This document shows, piece after piece, positions 17,746 through 26,383 of a stretch of 64,000 nt of DNA. The notes beneath the pieces are model-generated. The model saw only the letters and a list, made by a program, of their open reading frames with translations. It was not told the origin of the DNA and did no database searches. Positions within the stretch are counted from its first letter, which is position 1; each line of letters starts with the position of its first letter. Location of the stretch: contig CANLWN010000004.1 in assembly GCA_947494825.1 (NCBI GenBank), positions 186,001 through 250,000 on the forward strand, in the 5' to 3' direction. This DNA is from an uncultured Flavobacteriaceae bacterium. GTDB lineage: Bacteria; Bacteroidota; Bacteroidia; Flavobacteriales; Flavobacteriaceae. Made by a program: the position numbers and the translations under genes.

Positions 17746-18237
17746 CTAGTAGATCTGCCCAGGCCGCTCTTCAATTCCGTAAATTTTTATGAATTTTTCC
17801 AAGCCGTTTTCCAGATAGCTCATTACCGCCTGGTCCCTTTCCAGTTCAAAGGGAAGTTCTGCCCGATTTCCAACTTTGAGTAGCGGAGGTTGGTTGCCTA
17901 CTTCTCTTTTGGGGTCTGCATGCATAATGATGTCGGGTTTCAACATTTTGGGGTCCTCAAATTTGGCCAACACGAACATTTGGTCATTTACCCGCTCTGT
18001 TTGTAGTTCGGCGCTTCTTCCTCGAAAAAACAGGGTTTTAAACAGAATGTTTCCTTTTAAATGGGCAATTGGAATCCTTCCCGTACGTCCGGAAATGTCC
18101 TCCCCAACACTGCTCGTCCATTCCTGATAGCTTGCCGGTCCCAAGGTAAAAGGGGCCTTGCGCTCCAATTTTTTTTGCGATGAACATCCGAACAGTCCCA
18201 TGCTAAGTACAATTAAAATACAACCTAAATGTCTCAT
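17746..18237 (-). CDS. Small lipoprotein, unknown function
   Basis: The 163-residue protein carries a lipoprotein signal with lipobox LFGC and lipidated C18 followed by SS. The mature part is basic at first (QKKLERK) and then of mixed beta/alpha character, with no known motif. It ends about 70 bases upstream of the flippase start, and both are on the minus strand. A promoter for the downstream operon could lie in that gap. An envelope anchor is well supported; no family was recognised. Confidence 0.75.
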   Translation of the reverse strand: MRHLGCILIVLSMGLFGCSSQKKLERKAPFTLGPASYQEWTSSVGEDISGRTGRIPIAHLKGNILFKTLFFRGRSAELQTERVNDQMFVLAKFEDPKMLKPDIIMHADPKREVGNQPPLLKVGNRAELPFELERDQAVMSYLENGLEKFIKIYGIEERPGQIY

Positions 18238-18340
18238 TTTTTGTCGAATTGATCCCTATTGGTACTGTTCATCCAAATTTGATGCCAAATTCTGTCATAT
18301 GCGCTTCAGCATAGATGCTATAGCATGCCTGATAAAGGTT

Positions 18341-18373
18341 TTTGTAAAATAGCGGGCATTTTTAGTAACTTTA
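18341..18373 (+). promoter_or_regulatory. Possible sulfatase promoter
   Basis: TTTG at 18341-18344 and TAACTTTA at 18366-18373 (one mismatch from TAnnTTTG) are separated by 21 bases. The -7 box ends 25 bases before the ATG. Confidence 0.4.
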
Positions 18374-18398
18374 GAAATCGGTACCATAAACAACCTCT

Positions 18399-20048
18399 AT
18401 GAAAACCCTAATAAACCTGTCGCTCCTCGTCCTTGTTCTTTTGTTCATAACGTTTTACCCAAAGAAGAAGGAACCCATGATCCAGGAAAAACCGAACATC
18501 ATTTTTATCATGTCCGATGACCATGCCTATCAGGCTATCAGCGCGTATAGCGATAAGCTCATCGAAACTCCGAATATTGATCGCTTGGCCAAAGAGGGCA
18601 TTACCTTTACCAATGCCTGTGTCTCCAACTCTATTTGTGCGCCTTCCCGCGCTACGATCCTCACCGGAAAGCACACCCATATCAATGGAAAAATTGACAA
18701 TCAGATGCCTTTTGATACCACCCAGGTGACCTTTCCACAGCTATTTCAGCAAGCGGGCTATCAAACGGCCATGTTCGGAAAACTGCATTTTGGAAACAAC
18801 CCGAAAGGGGTGGACGAATTTATGATCCTGCCCGGGCAGGGCTCCTATATCAATCCCGATTTTATTACCAGCAAGGGGGATACCACTATTACGGGTTATG
18901 TAACGGACATTATTACCGACCTTACCATCAATTGGATAGATCAGCAAAGAGACCCCGAAAAACCCTTTATGCTGATGTACCTCCACAAGGCGCCGCATAG
19001 GCCATGGTGGCCAAGTCCGGAAAAATTTAAGGAGTTTGTTCAAAAGGAATTTCCTGAGCCGGCTTCCCTTTTTGATGATTACGCCAATAGGGGAACCGCC
19101 GCCAAAACCGCGGAGATGAATTTGCTGTATGATATGATGTACAACCACGACAGCAAAATTAGGCCGGAGACCACGGCCTCGATGTCCAATTTGGAGCCTG
19201 CCGTGCGCGAGTATCCAAATGGTTTTTATGGGCCTTACGGGCGTGCAAACGCCGCGCAACGTGCCCTCTATGACCCTATTCTGGATTCCATCAACCAATC
19301 CTTCAAGGAAAATTGGCCTTCCATGACCACGGAGGAAAAAATGCGTTGGAAATACCAGCGGTATATGCAGGATTACCTTGCCTGTGTTTCCTCTGTGGAT
19401 GACAATGTAGGCAGGGTGCTCGATTATTTGGACGCACACGAGCTCGCGGACAATACCATGGTGGTATACACCTCGGACCAGGGATTTTATTTGGGGGAAC
19501 ACGGCTGGTTCGACAAACGTTTTATTTATGACGAGTCCTTTAAAACCCCCTTGTTGGTGCGTTGGCCCAACGAAATTAAGGCGGGCATTACCAATGAACA
19601 GATGGTCCAAAACCTCGATTTTGCACAAACGTTCCTGGAAGCGGCCCAAATAAAAGCGCCGGAAGATATGCAGGGCGAAAGCCTTATGCCCTTATTGACC
19701 AGTGACAATGCCGCCTGGGACCGCGATGCGGTATATTACCACTATTACGAATACCCTGCGGTTCATCAAGTCAAAAGACACTACGGCATTGTTACCATTG
19801 ATTACAAGTTGGCCCATTTCTATTACGATGTTGATGAATGGGAACTGTACGATCGCAAAAAGGACCCCAGCGAGATGAACAATGTTTATAATGACCCGGC
19901 CTATGCCGATGTGGTAGCCGAACTAAAGACAAAGCTGGCGGCGCTTCGCGTCCAGTACAAGGATTCCGAGGAGTTGGATAAGTATTATATAGAACTGCAC
20001 AAAAAGAACAACATACGCCCACCTTTGGAGAAATCCGACAAGCACTGA
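18399..20048 (+). CDS. Type I sulfatase
   Basis: The 549-residue protein has an N-terminal hydrophobic segment at about 5-20, probably a signal peptide or anchor. The alkaline-phosphatase-like sulfatase domain starts at IIFIMSDDHA (metal ligands D40, D41). The FGly signature CAPSR is intact with C80, the residue oxidised to formylglycine, so the enzyme should be active after maturation. It ends in a DUF4976-like C-terminal subdomain with PLLVRWP. Such enzymes strip sulfate from marine polysaccharides. No SusC/SusD pair, other glycoside hydrolase or formylglycine-generating enzyme lies nearby, so the substrate is unknown. Confidence 0.92.
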   Translation: MKTLINLSLLVLVLLFITFYPKKKEPMIQEKPNIIFIMSDDHAYQAISAYSDKLIETPNIDRLAKEGITFTNACVSNSICAPSRATILTGKHTHINGKIDNQMPFDTTQVTFPQLFQQAGYQTAMFGKLHFGNNPKGVDEFMILPGQGSYINPDFITSKGDTTITGYVTDIITDLTINWIDQQRDPEKPFMLMYLHKAPHRPWWPSPEKFKEFVQKEFPEPASLFDDYANRGTAAKTAEMNLLYDMMYNHDSKIRPETTASMSNLEPAVREYPNGFYGPYGRANAAQRALYDPILDSINQSFKENWPSMTTEEKMRWKYQRYMQDYLACVSSVDDNVGRVLDYLDAHELADNTMVVYTSDQGFYLGEHGWFDKRFIYDESFKTPLLVRWPNEIKAGITNEQMVQNLDFAQTFLEAAQIKAPEDMQGESLMPLLTSDNAAWDRDAVYYHYYEYPAVHQVKRHYGIVTIDYKLAHFYYDVDEWELYDRKKDPSEMNNVYNDPAYADVVAELKTKLAALRVQYKDSEELDKYYIELHKKNNIRPPLEKSDKH

Positions 20049-20056
20049 TATCTCAA

Positions 20057-20086
20057 TTAAAAAACCCGCCGATTGGCGGGTTTTTA
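20057..20086. terminator. Bidirectional terminator between sulfatase and atpG
   Basis: AAAACCCGCC and GGCGGGTTTT form a strong stem with a GATT loop, with A-rich flank on the left and T-run on the right. It serves both the plus-strand sulfatase and the minus-strand ATP synthase operon. Confidence 0.85.
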
Positions 20087-20120
20087 TATGTTTACCGGGC
20101 TATGTTCCTGCCCTGTTCTT

Positions 20121-20981
20121 TTAATTATTAAGCGCTTCGGCCCCTCCTACTATCTCCAATATCTCATTGGTAATGGCGGCCTGTCTCGCCTTGTTATAGG
20201 TAAGGGTCAATTGATCCTTCAATTCCGAGGCATTGTCCGTGGCCTTGTGCATGGCGGTCATACGCGCCCCGTGCTCACTGGCAAAGGAATCCCGAACGGA
20301 TTTGAACAGTTGTGTCTTTAAGGACTTAGGTATCAACTGTTCCACAATCTCCACTTTGGACGGCTCAAAAATATAGTCGGCCGCCGTACTTGTACCATCT
20401 TCCACAGCAACTATGGGCAAAAACTGTTCGGTCATGACCAGTTGCGTAGCTGCATTTTTGAACTTATTGTATACAATCACGATCTTGTCATAGGAGCCGT
20501 TTACGAAAAGTTCCATCAACTCCTCCGCCACCTTGGCTACATTGTCAAAGGTGAGGTCATCAAAAATTCCACTGTGATTGGCAATCACCTGATGCTTTTT
20601 GGCCAAAATGTCATTACCCCTCTTCCCTATGGTCAGGAAATCTACCTGTTTCCCCGCATAGGTTTCATTGGCCAGGACAACGCCCTGTTTTATGATATTG
20701 GAGTTAAAGGCCCCGCACAATCCACGGTTTGATGTTATAGCAACCACCAGTACCCTGTTTACCTCACGATTATCGGAAAACGTGCTGCCCGAGTCGGCAT
20801 CCAAACTGGCGCTTAAGCTCTGCAACAGTTCGGTAAGTTTGTTGGCGTAGGGGCGCATGGCGGTAATCGCATCCTGGGCCTTCTTCAGTTTGGCCGCAGA
20901 GACCATTTTCATGGCACTGGTAATCTGCATGGTAGAAGATACCGATGCTATCCTATTCCGTATTTCCTTTAAATTGGCCAT
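20121..20981 (-). CDS. atpG: ATP synthase gamma subunit
   Basis: The 286-residue protein is the central stalk of F1, whose rotation couples proton flow to ATP synthesis. The N-terminal coiled-coil helix with IRNRIASVSSTMQITSAMKMVSAAKL and the C-terminal helix with ARQAAITNEILEIVGGAEAL are both clear. Length is normal. It is the last gene of the operon here. The beta and epsilon genes (atpD, atpC) that often follow are absent, as in other Bacteroidota where they form a separate unit. Confidence 0.96.
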   Translation of the reverse strand: MANLKEIRNRIASVSSTMQITSAMKMVSAAKLKKAQDAITAMRPYANKLTELLQSLSASLDADSGSTFSDNREVNRVLVVAITSNRGLCGAFNSNIIKQGVVLANETYAGKQVDFLTIGKRGNDILAKKHQVIANHSGIFDDLTFDNVAKVAEELMELFVNGSYDKIVIVYNKFKNAATQLVMTEQFLPIVAVEDGTSTAADYIFEPSKVEIVEQLIPKSLKTQLFKSVRDSFASEHGARMTAMHKATDNASELKDQLTLTYNKARQAAITNEILEIVGGAEALNN

Positions 20982-21068
20982 TTTTTTGAGTTATGAATTA
21001 TGGGTGATGGAGTTATGAATTCCTTACAATACCGACCAGAATCCCAATCAACCCGAAACATTTACCTT

Positions 21069-22646
21069 TCAGCTATATTTGCTCGCCAAATCCTTACATA
21101 CCATCGTGAGGGTATCCGTGGCCTCATCGGTCAACTTCCCTGCTTTCAAGGAATCCAATACATCCCTATGTTTCGTATTCAAGAACTCTATGAAATCGGT
21201 TTCAAATTCCTTTATTTTTTCCACAGGCACATCGCGCAGCAGGTTTTTTGAGCCTGCATAGATAATGGCCACCTGATCCTCAACGGTAAAAGGGTCGTTC
21301 TGGGCCTGTTTTAGGATTTCAACGTTTCGGCGCCCCTTTTCAATAACGTTTAAGGTTGCCGCATCCAAATCGGATCCAAACTTGGCAAACGCCTCTAGTT
21401 CCCTAAACTGGGCCTGGTCCAATTTAAGCGTACCCGCTACCTTTTTCATGGACTTTATCTGGGCAGAGCCCCCAACACGCGATACGGATATCCCCACGTT
21501 GATCGCAGGTCGTACCCCTTGGTTGAACAGATCCTGCTCCAAGAATATCTGCCCATCCGTAATGGAGATTACGTTGGTCGGGATATAGGCCGATACGTCA
21601 CCCGCCTGTGTTTCAATAATAGGTAATGCTGTCAACGATCCCCCTCCTCTTACCATAGGACGAAGAGGTTCCGGCAAATCGTTCATGTTCTTTGCGATAT
21701 CGTCATCTGAAATCACCTTGGCGGCGCGTTCCAACAATCTGGAGTGCAAGTAGAATACATCCCCAGGGTAAGCCTCGCGTCCCGGTGGTCTTCTCAATAA
21801 GAGGGAAACCTCACGATAGGCAACGGCCTGTTTGGAGAGATCATCATAAATGATCAACGCAGGTCTTCCTGTATCCCTAAAATACTCCCCGATGGCCGCT
21901 CCCGCAAAAGGGGCGTACACCTGCATGGGAGCAGGGTCGGAGGCATTGGCCGCTACAATGGTGGTATAGGCCAATGCGCCCTTGTCTTCCAAAGTTTTGG
22001 CTATGGCTGCCACGGTAGATGCCTTTTGGCCTATGGCAACGTAGATACAGTATACCGGCTCTCCGGCATCGTAAAATTCTTTTTGGTTCAAAATGGTATC
22101 GATACAAACGGTGGTCTTCCCCGTTTGGCGGTCACCAATTACCAGTTCTCGCTGTCCCCTTCCGATCGGAATCATGGCATCGATCGCCTTTACCCCGGTC
22201 TGCAGGGGCTCATTTACTGGTTGGCGGAAAATAACGCCTGGCGCTTTGCGTTCCAATGGCATTTCGTATAGCTCCCCAGCAATGGCACCTTTACCGTCTA
22301 TAGGAGTTCCCAAAGTGTCCACAACGCGGCCTACAATGCCCTCGCCCACATTAATGGACGCGATACGCTGTGTACGCTTCACGGTAGCACCTTCCTTGAT
22401 TTCCTTTGACGGGCCTAGCAATACCACCCCAACATTATCCTCTTCCAGGTTAAGAACGATACCTTCAAGACCACCATCAAACTCTACCAATTCGCCATAC
22501 TGGGCGTTGGATAGGCCATAGACCCTTGCGATACCATCACCTACTTGTAATACGGTACCTACTTCGTCCAAGGAAGCGGTAGCTTCAAATCCCGATAATT
22601 GCTTTTTCAATATTGCTGATACCTCAGCGGCTTTTACTCCTGCCAT
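21069..22646 (-). CDS. atpA: ATP synthase alpha subunit
   Basis: The 525-residue protein is the regulatory nucleotide-binding subunit of F1. The Walker A loop GDRQTGKTT is intact, with the family signature [27 protein letters not shown] region (catalytic Arg finger in the later half). Length is normal for alpha. It follows atpH by 57 bases and precedes atpG by 87 bases. Confidence 0.97.
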   Translation of the reverse strand: MAGVKAAEVSAILKKQLSGFEATASLDEVGTVLQVGDGIARVYGLSNAQYGELVEFDGGLEGIVLNLEEDNVGVVLLGPSKEIKEGATVKRTQRIASINVGEGIVGRVVDTLGTPIDGKGAIAGELYEMPLERKAPGVIFRQPVNEPLQTGVKAIDAMIPIGRGQRELVIGDRQTGKTTVCIDTILNQKEFYDAGEPVYCIYVAIGQKASTVAAIAKTLEDKGALAYTTIVAANASDPAPMQVYAPFAGAAIGEYFRDTGRPALIIYDDLSKQAVAYREVSLLLRRPPGREAYPGDVFYLHSRLLERAAKVISDDDIAKNMNDLPEPLRPMVRGGGSLTALPIIETQAGDVSAYIPTNVISITDGQIFLEQDLFNQGVRPAINVGISVSRVGGSAQIKSMKKVAGTLKLDQAQFRELEAFAKFGSDLDAATLNVIEKGRRNVEILKQAQNDPFTVEDQVAIIYAGSKNLLRDVPVEKIKEFETDFIEFLNTKHRDVLDSLKAGKLTDEATDTLTMVCKDLASKYS

Positions 22647-22703
22647 TTTTCTAGATATAAGATTTTGGATGTGGGAGTTAACTCCCTTTATCCCGATATT
22701 TTA

Positions 22704-23243
22704 TTATAATGTATTTGTAAATTCTCTCTTTAGGTTGCTCAACTTGTTTGCGATGCTGGCATCATATTGTAAATCGCCCACGCGCAATACAAAACCTCCG
22801 ATGATGTTTTCATCCACCTTGTTCTCCAAGGTTACCTTGTTTCCTGTAAGCTCGCCCACTTTTTTTAAGACGCTTTTTTCCAAAGCATCGGTCATAGGAA
22901 CCGCTGTGGTAACGAAAGCCACGTGCTCTCCCTTTAATTTCTCACTGAGGATAATATATTTTAGCGCCACTTCATTCAACAGGGGTACTCTTTTATTGGT
23001 GGTCAAGGTAGCGATCAAACCTTGTGTAATGGCATGGCTGCCCTCAAAAATTGCGTTCAAGGCATCTTGTTTTATACTTGCCGTCACCACAGGGCTCGCC
23101 AACATCTCCTGAAGCTCCTTGCTGTCGGAAATGGTCTTGGTCACGATTCGCATATCTTGCTCAACAGCATCGGCCGCCTTGTTCTCCGTTGCCAGTTCCA
23201 AGGTGGCTTTTGCGTATCGAATGGCCGCTCTTGACTCGTTCAT
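22704..23243 (-). CDS. atpH: ATP synthase delta subunit
   Basis: The 179-residue protein matches the delta/OSCP family, the part that ties F1 to the peripheral stalk. The N-terminal helical domain starts RAAIRYAKATLELA, and the C-terminal signature region (NKVTLENKVDENIIGGFVLRVGD) is present. It starts 7 bases after atpF and lies between atpF and atpA, the standard order. Confidence 0.95.
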   Translation of the reverse strand: MNESRAAIRYAKATLELATENKAADAVEQDMRIVTKTISDSKELQEMLASPVVTASIKQDALNAIFEGSHAITQGLIATLTTNKRVPLLNEVALKYIILSEKLKGEHVAFVTTAVPMTDALEKSVLKKVGELTGNKVTLENKVDENIIGGFVLRVGDLQYDASIANKLSNLKREFTNTL

Positions 23244-23250
23244 GCTTCGC

Positions 23251-23745
23251 TTAGTTTAGTTTGATGTCGCCCAACATACTTTCAACAAGCTGTAGCTGCT
23301 TGTCCTTGTTGGACAGTTGCTCCTTGATTACCTTCTCCGCAATCTCCAGGGAAAGATTGGCTACCTGGTTTTTGATATCGGTGACCGCAGCTTTCTTTTC
23401 GCTTTCAATAGTGGCCTGTGCCTGCTGGATCATTTTATCGGCCTCTACCTGGGCCAGTTCCTTGGCATCGGAGACAATTTTGTTTTTCATGTCCCTGGCA
23501 TCCTTGAGCATGGCTTCACGTTCCGCCCGTGCCTCTTTCAGAATGCGTTCATTGTCCGCCTGGAGGTTTTGCATTTCCTTACGGGCATTTTCGGCTTCGG
23601 CCAGCGCTTTTCTAATGGAATCTTCACGATCTCCTACCGCACCAAGGATGGGTTTCCAGGCAAACTTTCTCAACACAAAAAGTAGAATGGCAAAAGTCAA
23701 TGCCGTCCAAAAGATGAGTCCTATTTCCGGTTTAATTAAATCCAT
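23251..23745 (-). CDS. atpF: ATP synthase b subunit
   Basis: The 164-residue protein has one N-terminal membrane helix at about 7-25 and a long charged coiled-coil reaching to the C-terminus, the layout of the peripheral stalk b subunit. Only one b-type gene is present here, so the stalk is probably a homodimer. Confidence 0.95.
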   Translation of the reverse strand: MDLIKPEIGLIFWTALTFAILLFVLRKFAWKPILGAVGDREDSIRKALAEAENARKEMQNLQADNERILKEARAEREAMLKDARDMKNKIVSDAKELAQVEADKMIQQAQATIESEKKAAVTDIKNQVANLSLEIAEKVIKEQLSNKDKQLQLVESMLGDIKLN

Positions 23746-23812
23746 ATGTTATGCTTTATTCATTTTTTTAAAATACTAAGGCACAACCAACCGTTGTGCC
23801 TTAATATAAGTT

Positions 23813-24064
23813 CTAACCTAAGACACCCATTAGTCCTACAACAACCCCAAAAAGTGCTACCGCCTCAATAAAGGCAATAAGTACGATCGCAGACCCTTGT
23901 AGTTTTCCTTGCATCTCTGGCTGGCGGGCCATAGCCTCCATGGCAGCCCCACCAATTTTACCAACACCGATTCCTCCGCCGATAGCAGCCAATCCTGCTC
24001 CAATAGCAGCAAATGCTCCATAATCAACAGCGGCAGCGGCCTCTTGTACTAATGCTAAACTCAT
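23813..24064 (-). CDS. atpE: ATP synthase c subunit
   Basis: The 83-residue hairpin of two membrane helices forms the rotor ring of Fo. The first helix is rich in glycine (AAIGGGIGVGKIGGA), the polar loop is RQPE, and the ion-binding carboxylate is E67 in AFIEAVALF. The positions that bind sodium in Na-type rings (a Gln in helix 1 and Ser/Thr after the Glu) are not polar here, so proton use is likely. Confidence 0.96.
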   Translation of the reverse strand: MSLALVQEAAAAVDYGAFAAIGAGLAAIGGGIGVGKIGGAAMEAMARQPEMQGKLQGSAIVLIAFIEAVALFGVVVGLMGVLG

Positions 24065-24088
24065 AGTTTACGTATTTAAAAAAATTAA

Positions 24089-25201
24089 TTAATGATCATG
24101 TTCTTCTTCCAGCGCTTGTCCAAAATACAAGGCGGAAAGCATGGTAAATATATAGGCCTGAATAGCAACCACCAGCACTTCTATCACACTAATAAACAGC
24201 GTGAACAGGACAGAAATGGGGGCCACCCAGAACGTTTCGAAAATAAATATCAACCCTATCAAACTCAGCACAATTACGTGCCCTGCGGTAATATTGGCAA
24301 ACAAACGAATCATAAGGGCAATGGGTTTCACAAACATGCCTATGATTTCAATAGGAGCCAGGAACAACTTCATGGGTACCGGCAAACCGGGCATCCACAA
24401 CATATGCTTCCAATAGTATTTCTTACTGCTAAAAATTGTAATGACAAAAGTGATTACCGCTAGCGTAAGGGTAAAGGCGATATTACCACTTAGATTTGAG
24501 CTAAAAGGGAAAAAGGGAATAAGTCCGATCACATTGTTGATCCAAATAAAGAAAAACAAGGTCAACAAAAACGGCATATATCTTTTGTAGTGATGCTCCC
24601 CGATATTGGGAATGGCCACCTCGTCCCTTATAAAAACAATGATAGGCTCCATGAATCGGCCAATGCCGCTGGGCATATTGGTATTCGATTTTTTATACGA
24701 TCTGGCAGAAAACAGGAAGATCAAAAGTATAAGCGCCACGGACAGGAACATGGAAAAGACATTTTTCGTGATGGAAAAGTCCAGAGGTCTTGTGGCATTT
24801 GTAGCATGCTGGTCTTTATCGAGTGTAACGGCCAAAGCCCCAGCATCCAACTGATATATCTTATCGTGTAGATTTGTGAATTTCAACCCCTTCCTTTCAA
24901 CCATTACCTTGCCGTCCACATCGTGATGGAATTCGCTGGACATAAAGGTGACCAGGCCGTTATCTGTCCATAAAATGACAGGTAATGGAATCGTCAATGC
25001 GGCCGGGAAATGGTCTTCATCGCTTCCGTAAACGTGAAAACTATGCGAGTCGCCAATATGATGAAAAATTAATTCTGAAGCGTTGAATGGTTCATCCCCT
25101 TCCGAGGAATCTTTGGTAGCAGTTTTTGATGCCGCAAAACCTAAACTATAAAAAGATAAGAATAGAATCGCAAAAAATGCTCTGAATGTACTGACCTGCA
25201 T
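24089..25201 (-). CDS. atpB: ATP synthase a subunit, long Bacteroidota form
   Basis: The 370-residue protein is longer than the 240-270 of E. coli-type a subunits. It begins with a cleavable-looking signal (cleavage near GFAAS) and an extra periplasmic region to about residue 135, a known trait of Bacteroidota AtpB. The membrane core has five to six helices and the essential Arg in MIRLFANITAGH, which releases protons from the c ring. It starts the Fo part of the operon. Confidence 0.95.
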   Translation of the reverse strand: MQVSTFRAFFAILFLSFYSLGFAASKTATKDSSEGDEPFNASELIFHHIGDSHSFHVYGSDEDHFPAALTIPLPVILWTDNGLVTFMSSEFHHDVDGKVMVERKGLKFTNLHDKIYQLDAGALAVTLDKDQHATNATRPLDFSITKNVFSMFLSVALILLIFLFSARSYKKSNTNMPSGIGRFMEPIIVFIRDEVAIPNIGEHHYKRYMPFLLTLFFFIWINNVIGLIPFFPFSSNLSGNIAFTLTLAVITFVITIFSSKKYYWKHMLWMPGLPVPMKLFLAPIEIIGMFVKPIALMIRLFANITAGHVIVLSLIGLIFIFETFWVAPISVLFTLFISVIEVLVVAIQAYIFTMLSALYFGQALEEEHDH

Positions 25202-25288
25202 TGAAATTTTGATTTAAAACCCCTCTGAAAAATTCGCTGCAAATGTACATACATTAAATTAATTGGCAAACTATATTATTTGCTTTAT

Positions 25289-25672
25289 TTAGGTTTTTTG
25301 AAGAAATTTATTTATGGCGATAGTCTCGAACAAAAGGAGCAAAAAATACGGGATAAAAAAATTGAAGACCTCCACTAGGGTATGATCCGATTTCTTAAGA
25401 AAAAGTGGGAGCAAAAAGATGATCACCAAGGCCATTTTTGCTATGGTTAGCATCAGAAAAATTTTGAAAACGTTTTTACTTTCCTGGGCCGCATACCATC
25501 TTAAGACCACGTATACGGCCAAAACCAAAGCCGCATTAAAAAGATAGATGCCCCAAAGTGGAAAATAGAGGGTGCCGGAAAAGAGCTGTAACAAAATATA
25601 AAAATGCACGGCGAACAGCAGCCCGGCAAACGCCAGGAGCTTCACCAGAAAAACACCCATTTCCTTACCCAT
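25289..25672 (-). CDS. Small four-helix membrane protein in atp operon
   Basis: The 127-residue protein has four likely membrane helices (about 7-27, 35-58, 70-92, 98-120) and little else. It overlaps the end of atpZ by 8 bases and precedes atpB, the place of AtpI in other bacteria. AtpI helps c-ring assembly, and a similar assembly role is plausible by position. Sequence likeness to AtpI is weak, so the function is inferred from context. Confidence 0.75.
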   Translation of the reverse strand: MGKEMGVFLVKLLAFAGLLFAVHFYILLQLFSGTLYFPLWGIYLFNAALVLAVYVVLRWYAAQESKNVFKIFLMLTIAKMALVIIFLLPLFLKKSDHTLVEVFNFFIPYFLLLLFETIAINKFLQKT

Positions 25673-25916
25673 TGGATGAATTTTGTTTTTTTGAAATATT
25701 GGACACTTGTTTTACGACCATATACATGGCCAGAGCAACGGATCCCAAAGAACATACCAAGGTGAACACATGGTATTGGTTTGGATAGGCTTCATCCAAT
25801 TTTACTCCGCCAAAACTGCCCAGACCTATGATGACGATCATCTGAAGGGCTATGCCTGAAAATCTAGCGTATGAATTTAGTGGGTTCTTCTTCCTAGGAT
25901 GCTTTTGCGGGTCCAT
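25665..25916 (-). CDS. atpZ: AtpZ/AtpI family protein
   Basis: The 83-residue protein has two membrane helices (about 21-40 and 50-70) with the AtpZ-type features GSFGGVKLDEAYP and a basic tail. Members of this family assist ATP synthase assembly or magnesium/calcium handling. It overlaps bactofilin upstream by 23 bases and the small membrane gene downstream by 8, so the group is translationally coupled. Confidence 0.82.
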   Translation of the reverse strand: MDPQKHPRKKNPLNSYARFSGIALQMIVIIGLGSFGGVKLDEAYPNQYHVFTLVCSLGSVALAMYMVVKQVSNISKKQNSSNG

Positions 25917-26379
25917 TACTGCTTGTCCTCAAAGGCTGTTTATAACTACTGGCAGCGTTTGAACTGGACGTTGAGGCAGCCGTACTCGCAGTGCTGGTGC
26001 TCGCTGCGGAAGCGCCCCCTTTGCCTTTCATGGTACAGGATGCATTAAAGGTTGCTCCAGGCTCAACGGCCAATTTGGTAACGGAAACCGTTCCCTCTAT
26101 TACGGCAGAGGCCTTAAGGGAGAGCAGGTCCGACACCAACAGTTCCCCGTTGAAGCTTCCTTCGATATCTGCGTTCACACATTCTACCTTTCCATGGATA
26201 TAGCCACCTTTGCCGATAACTACTTTTCCGGAGGTCTTTACATTACCGTCCAATTTTCCATCGATCCTAAAATCCGCTTCGGAGATGATATCTCCTTTGA
26301 TTTTGGTGTTCTTTTCAATTCTGTTGGGTTGTCCGCCTATTTCTGTCATAACACGAGGTTTTTTGTTATCTGAAAACAT
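25894..26379 (-). CDS. Bactofilin (polymer-forming cytoskeletal protein)
   Basis: The 161-residue protein has a central bactofilin beta-helix domain (about 20-115), with rungs such as IKGDIISEADFRIDGKLDGNV and GKVVIGKGGYIHGKV. The C-terminal tail is low-complexity, rich in A, S and T. Bactofilins self-assemble into filaments without nucleotides and place envelope machinery. It lies between the SprE-like gene (5 bases apart) and atpZ. Confidence 0.92.
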   Translation of the reverse strand: MFSDNKKPRVMTEIGGQPNRIEKNTKIKGDIISEADFRIDGKLDGNVKTSGKVVIGKGGYIHGKVECVNADIEGSFNGELLVSDLLSLKASAVIEGTVSVTKLAVEPGATFNASCTMKGKGGASAASTSTASTAASTSSSNAASSYKQPLRTSSNGPAKAS

Positions 26380-26383
26380 TATT

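Noticed and set aside
18741-19649. 302-codon minus frame opposite the sulfatase
   Set aside because: Shadow of a well-supported sulfatase; no domain recognised.
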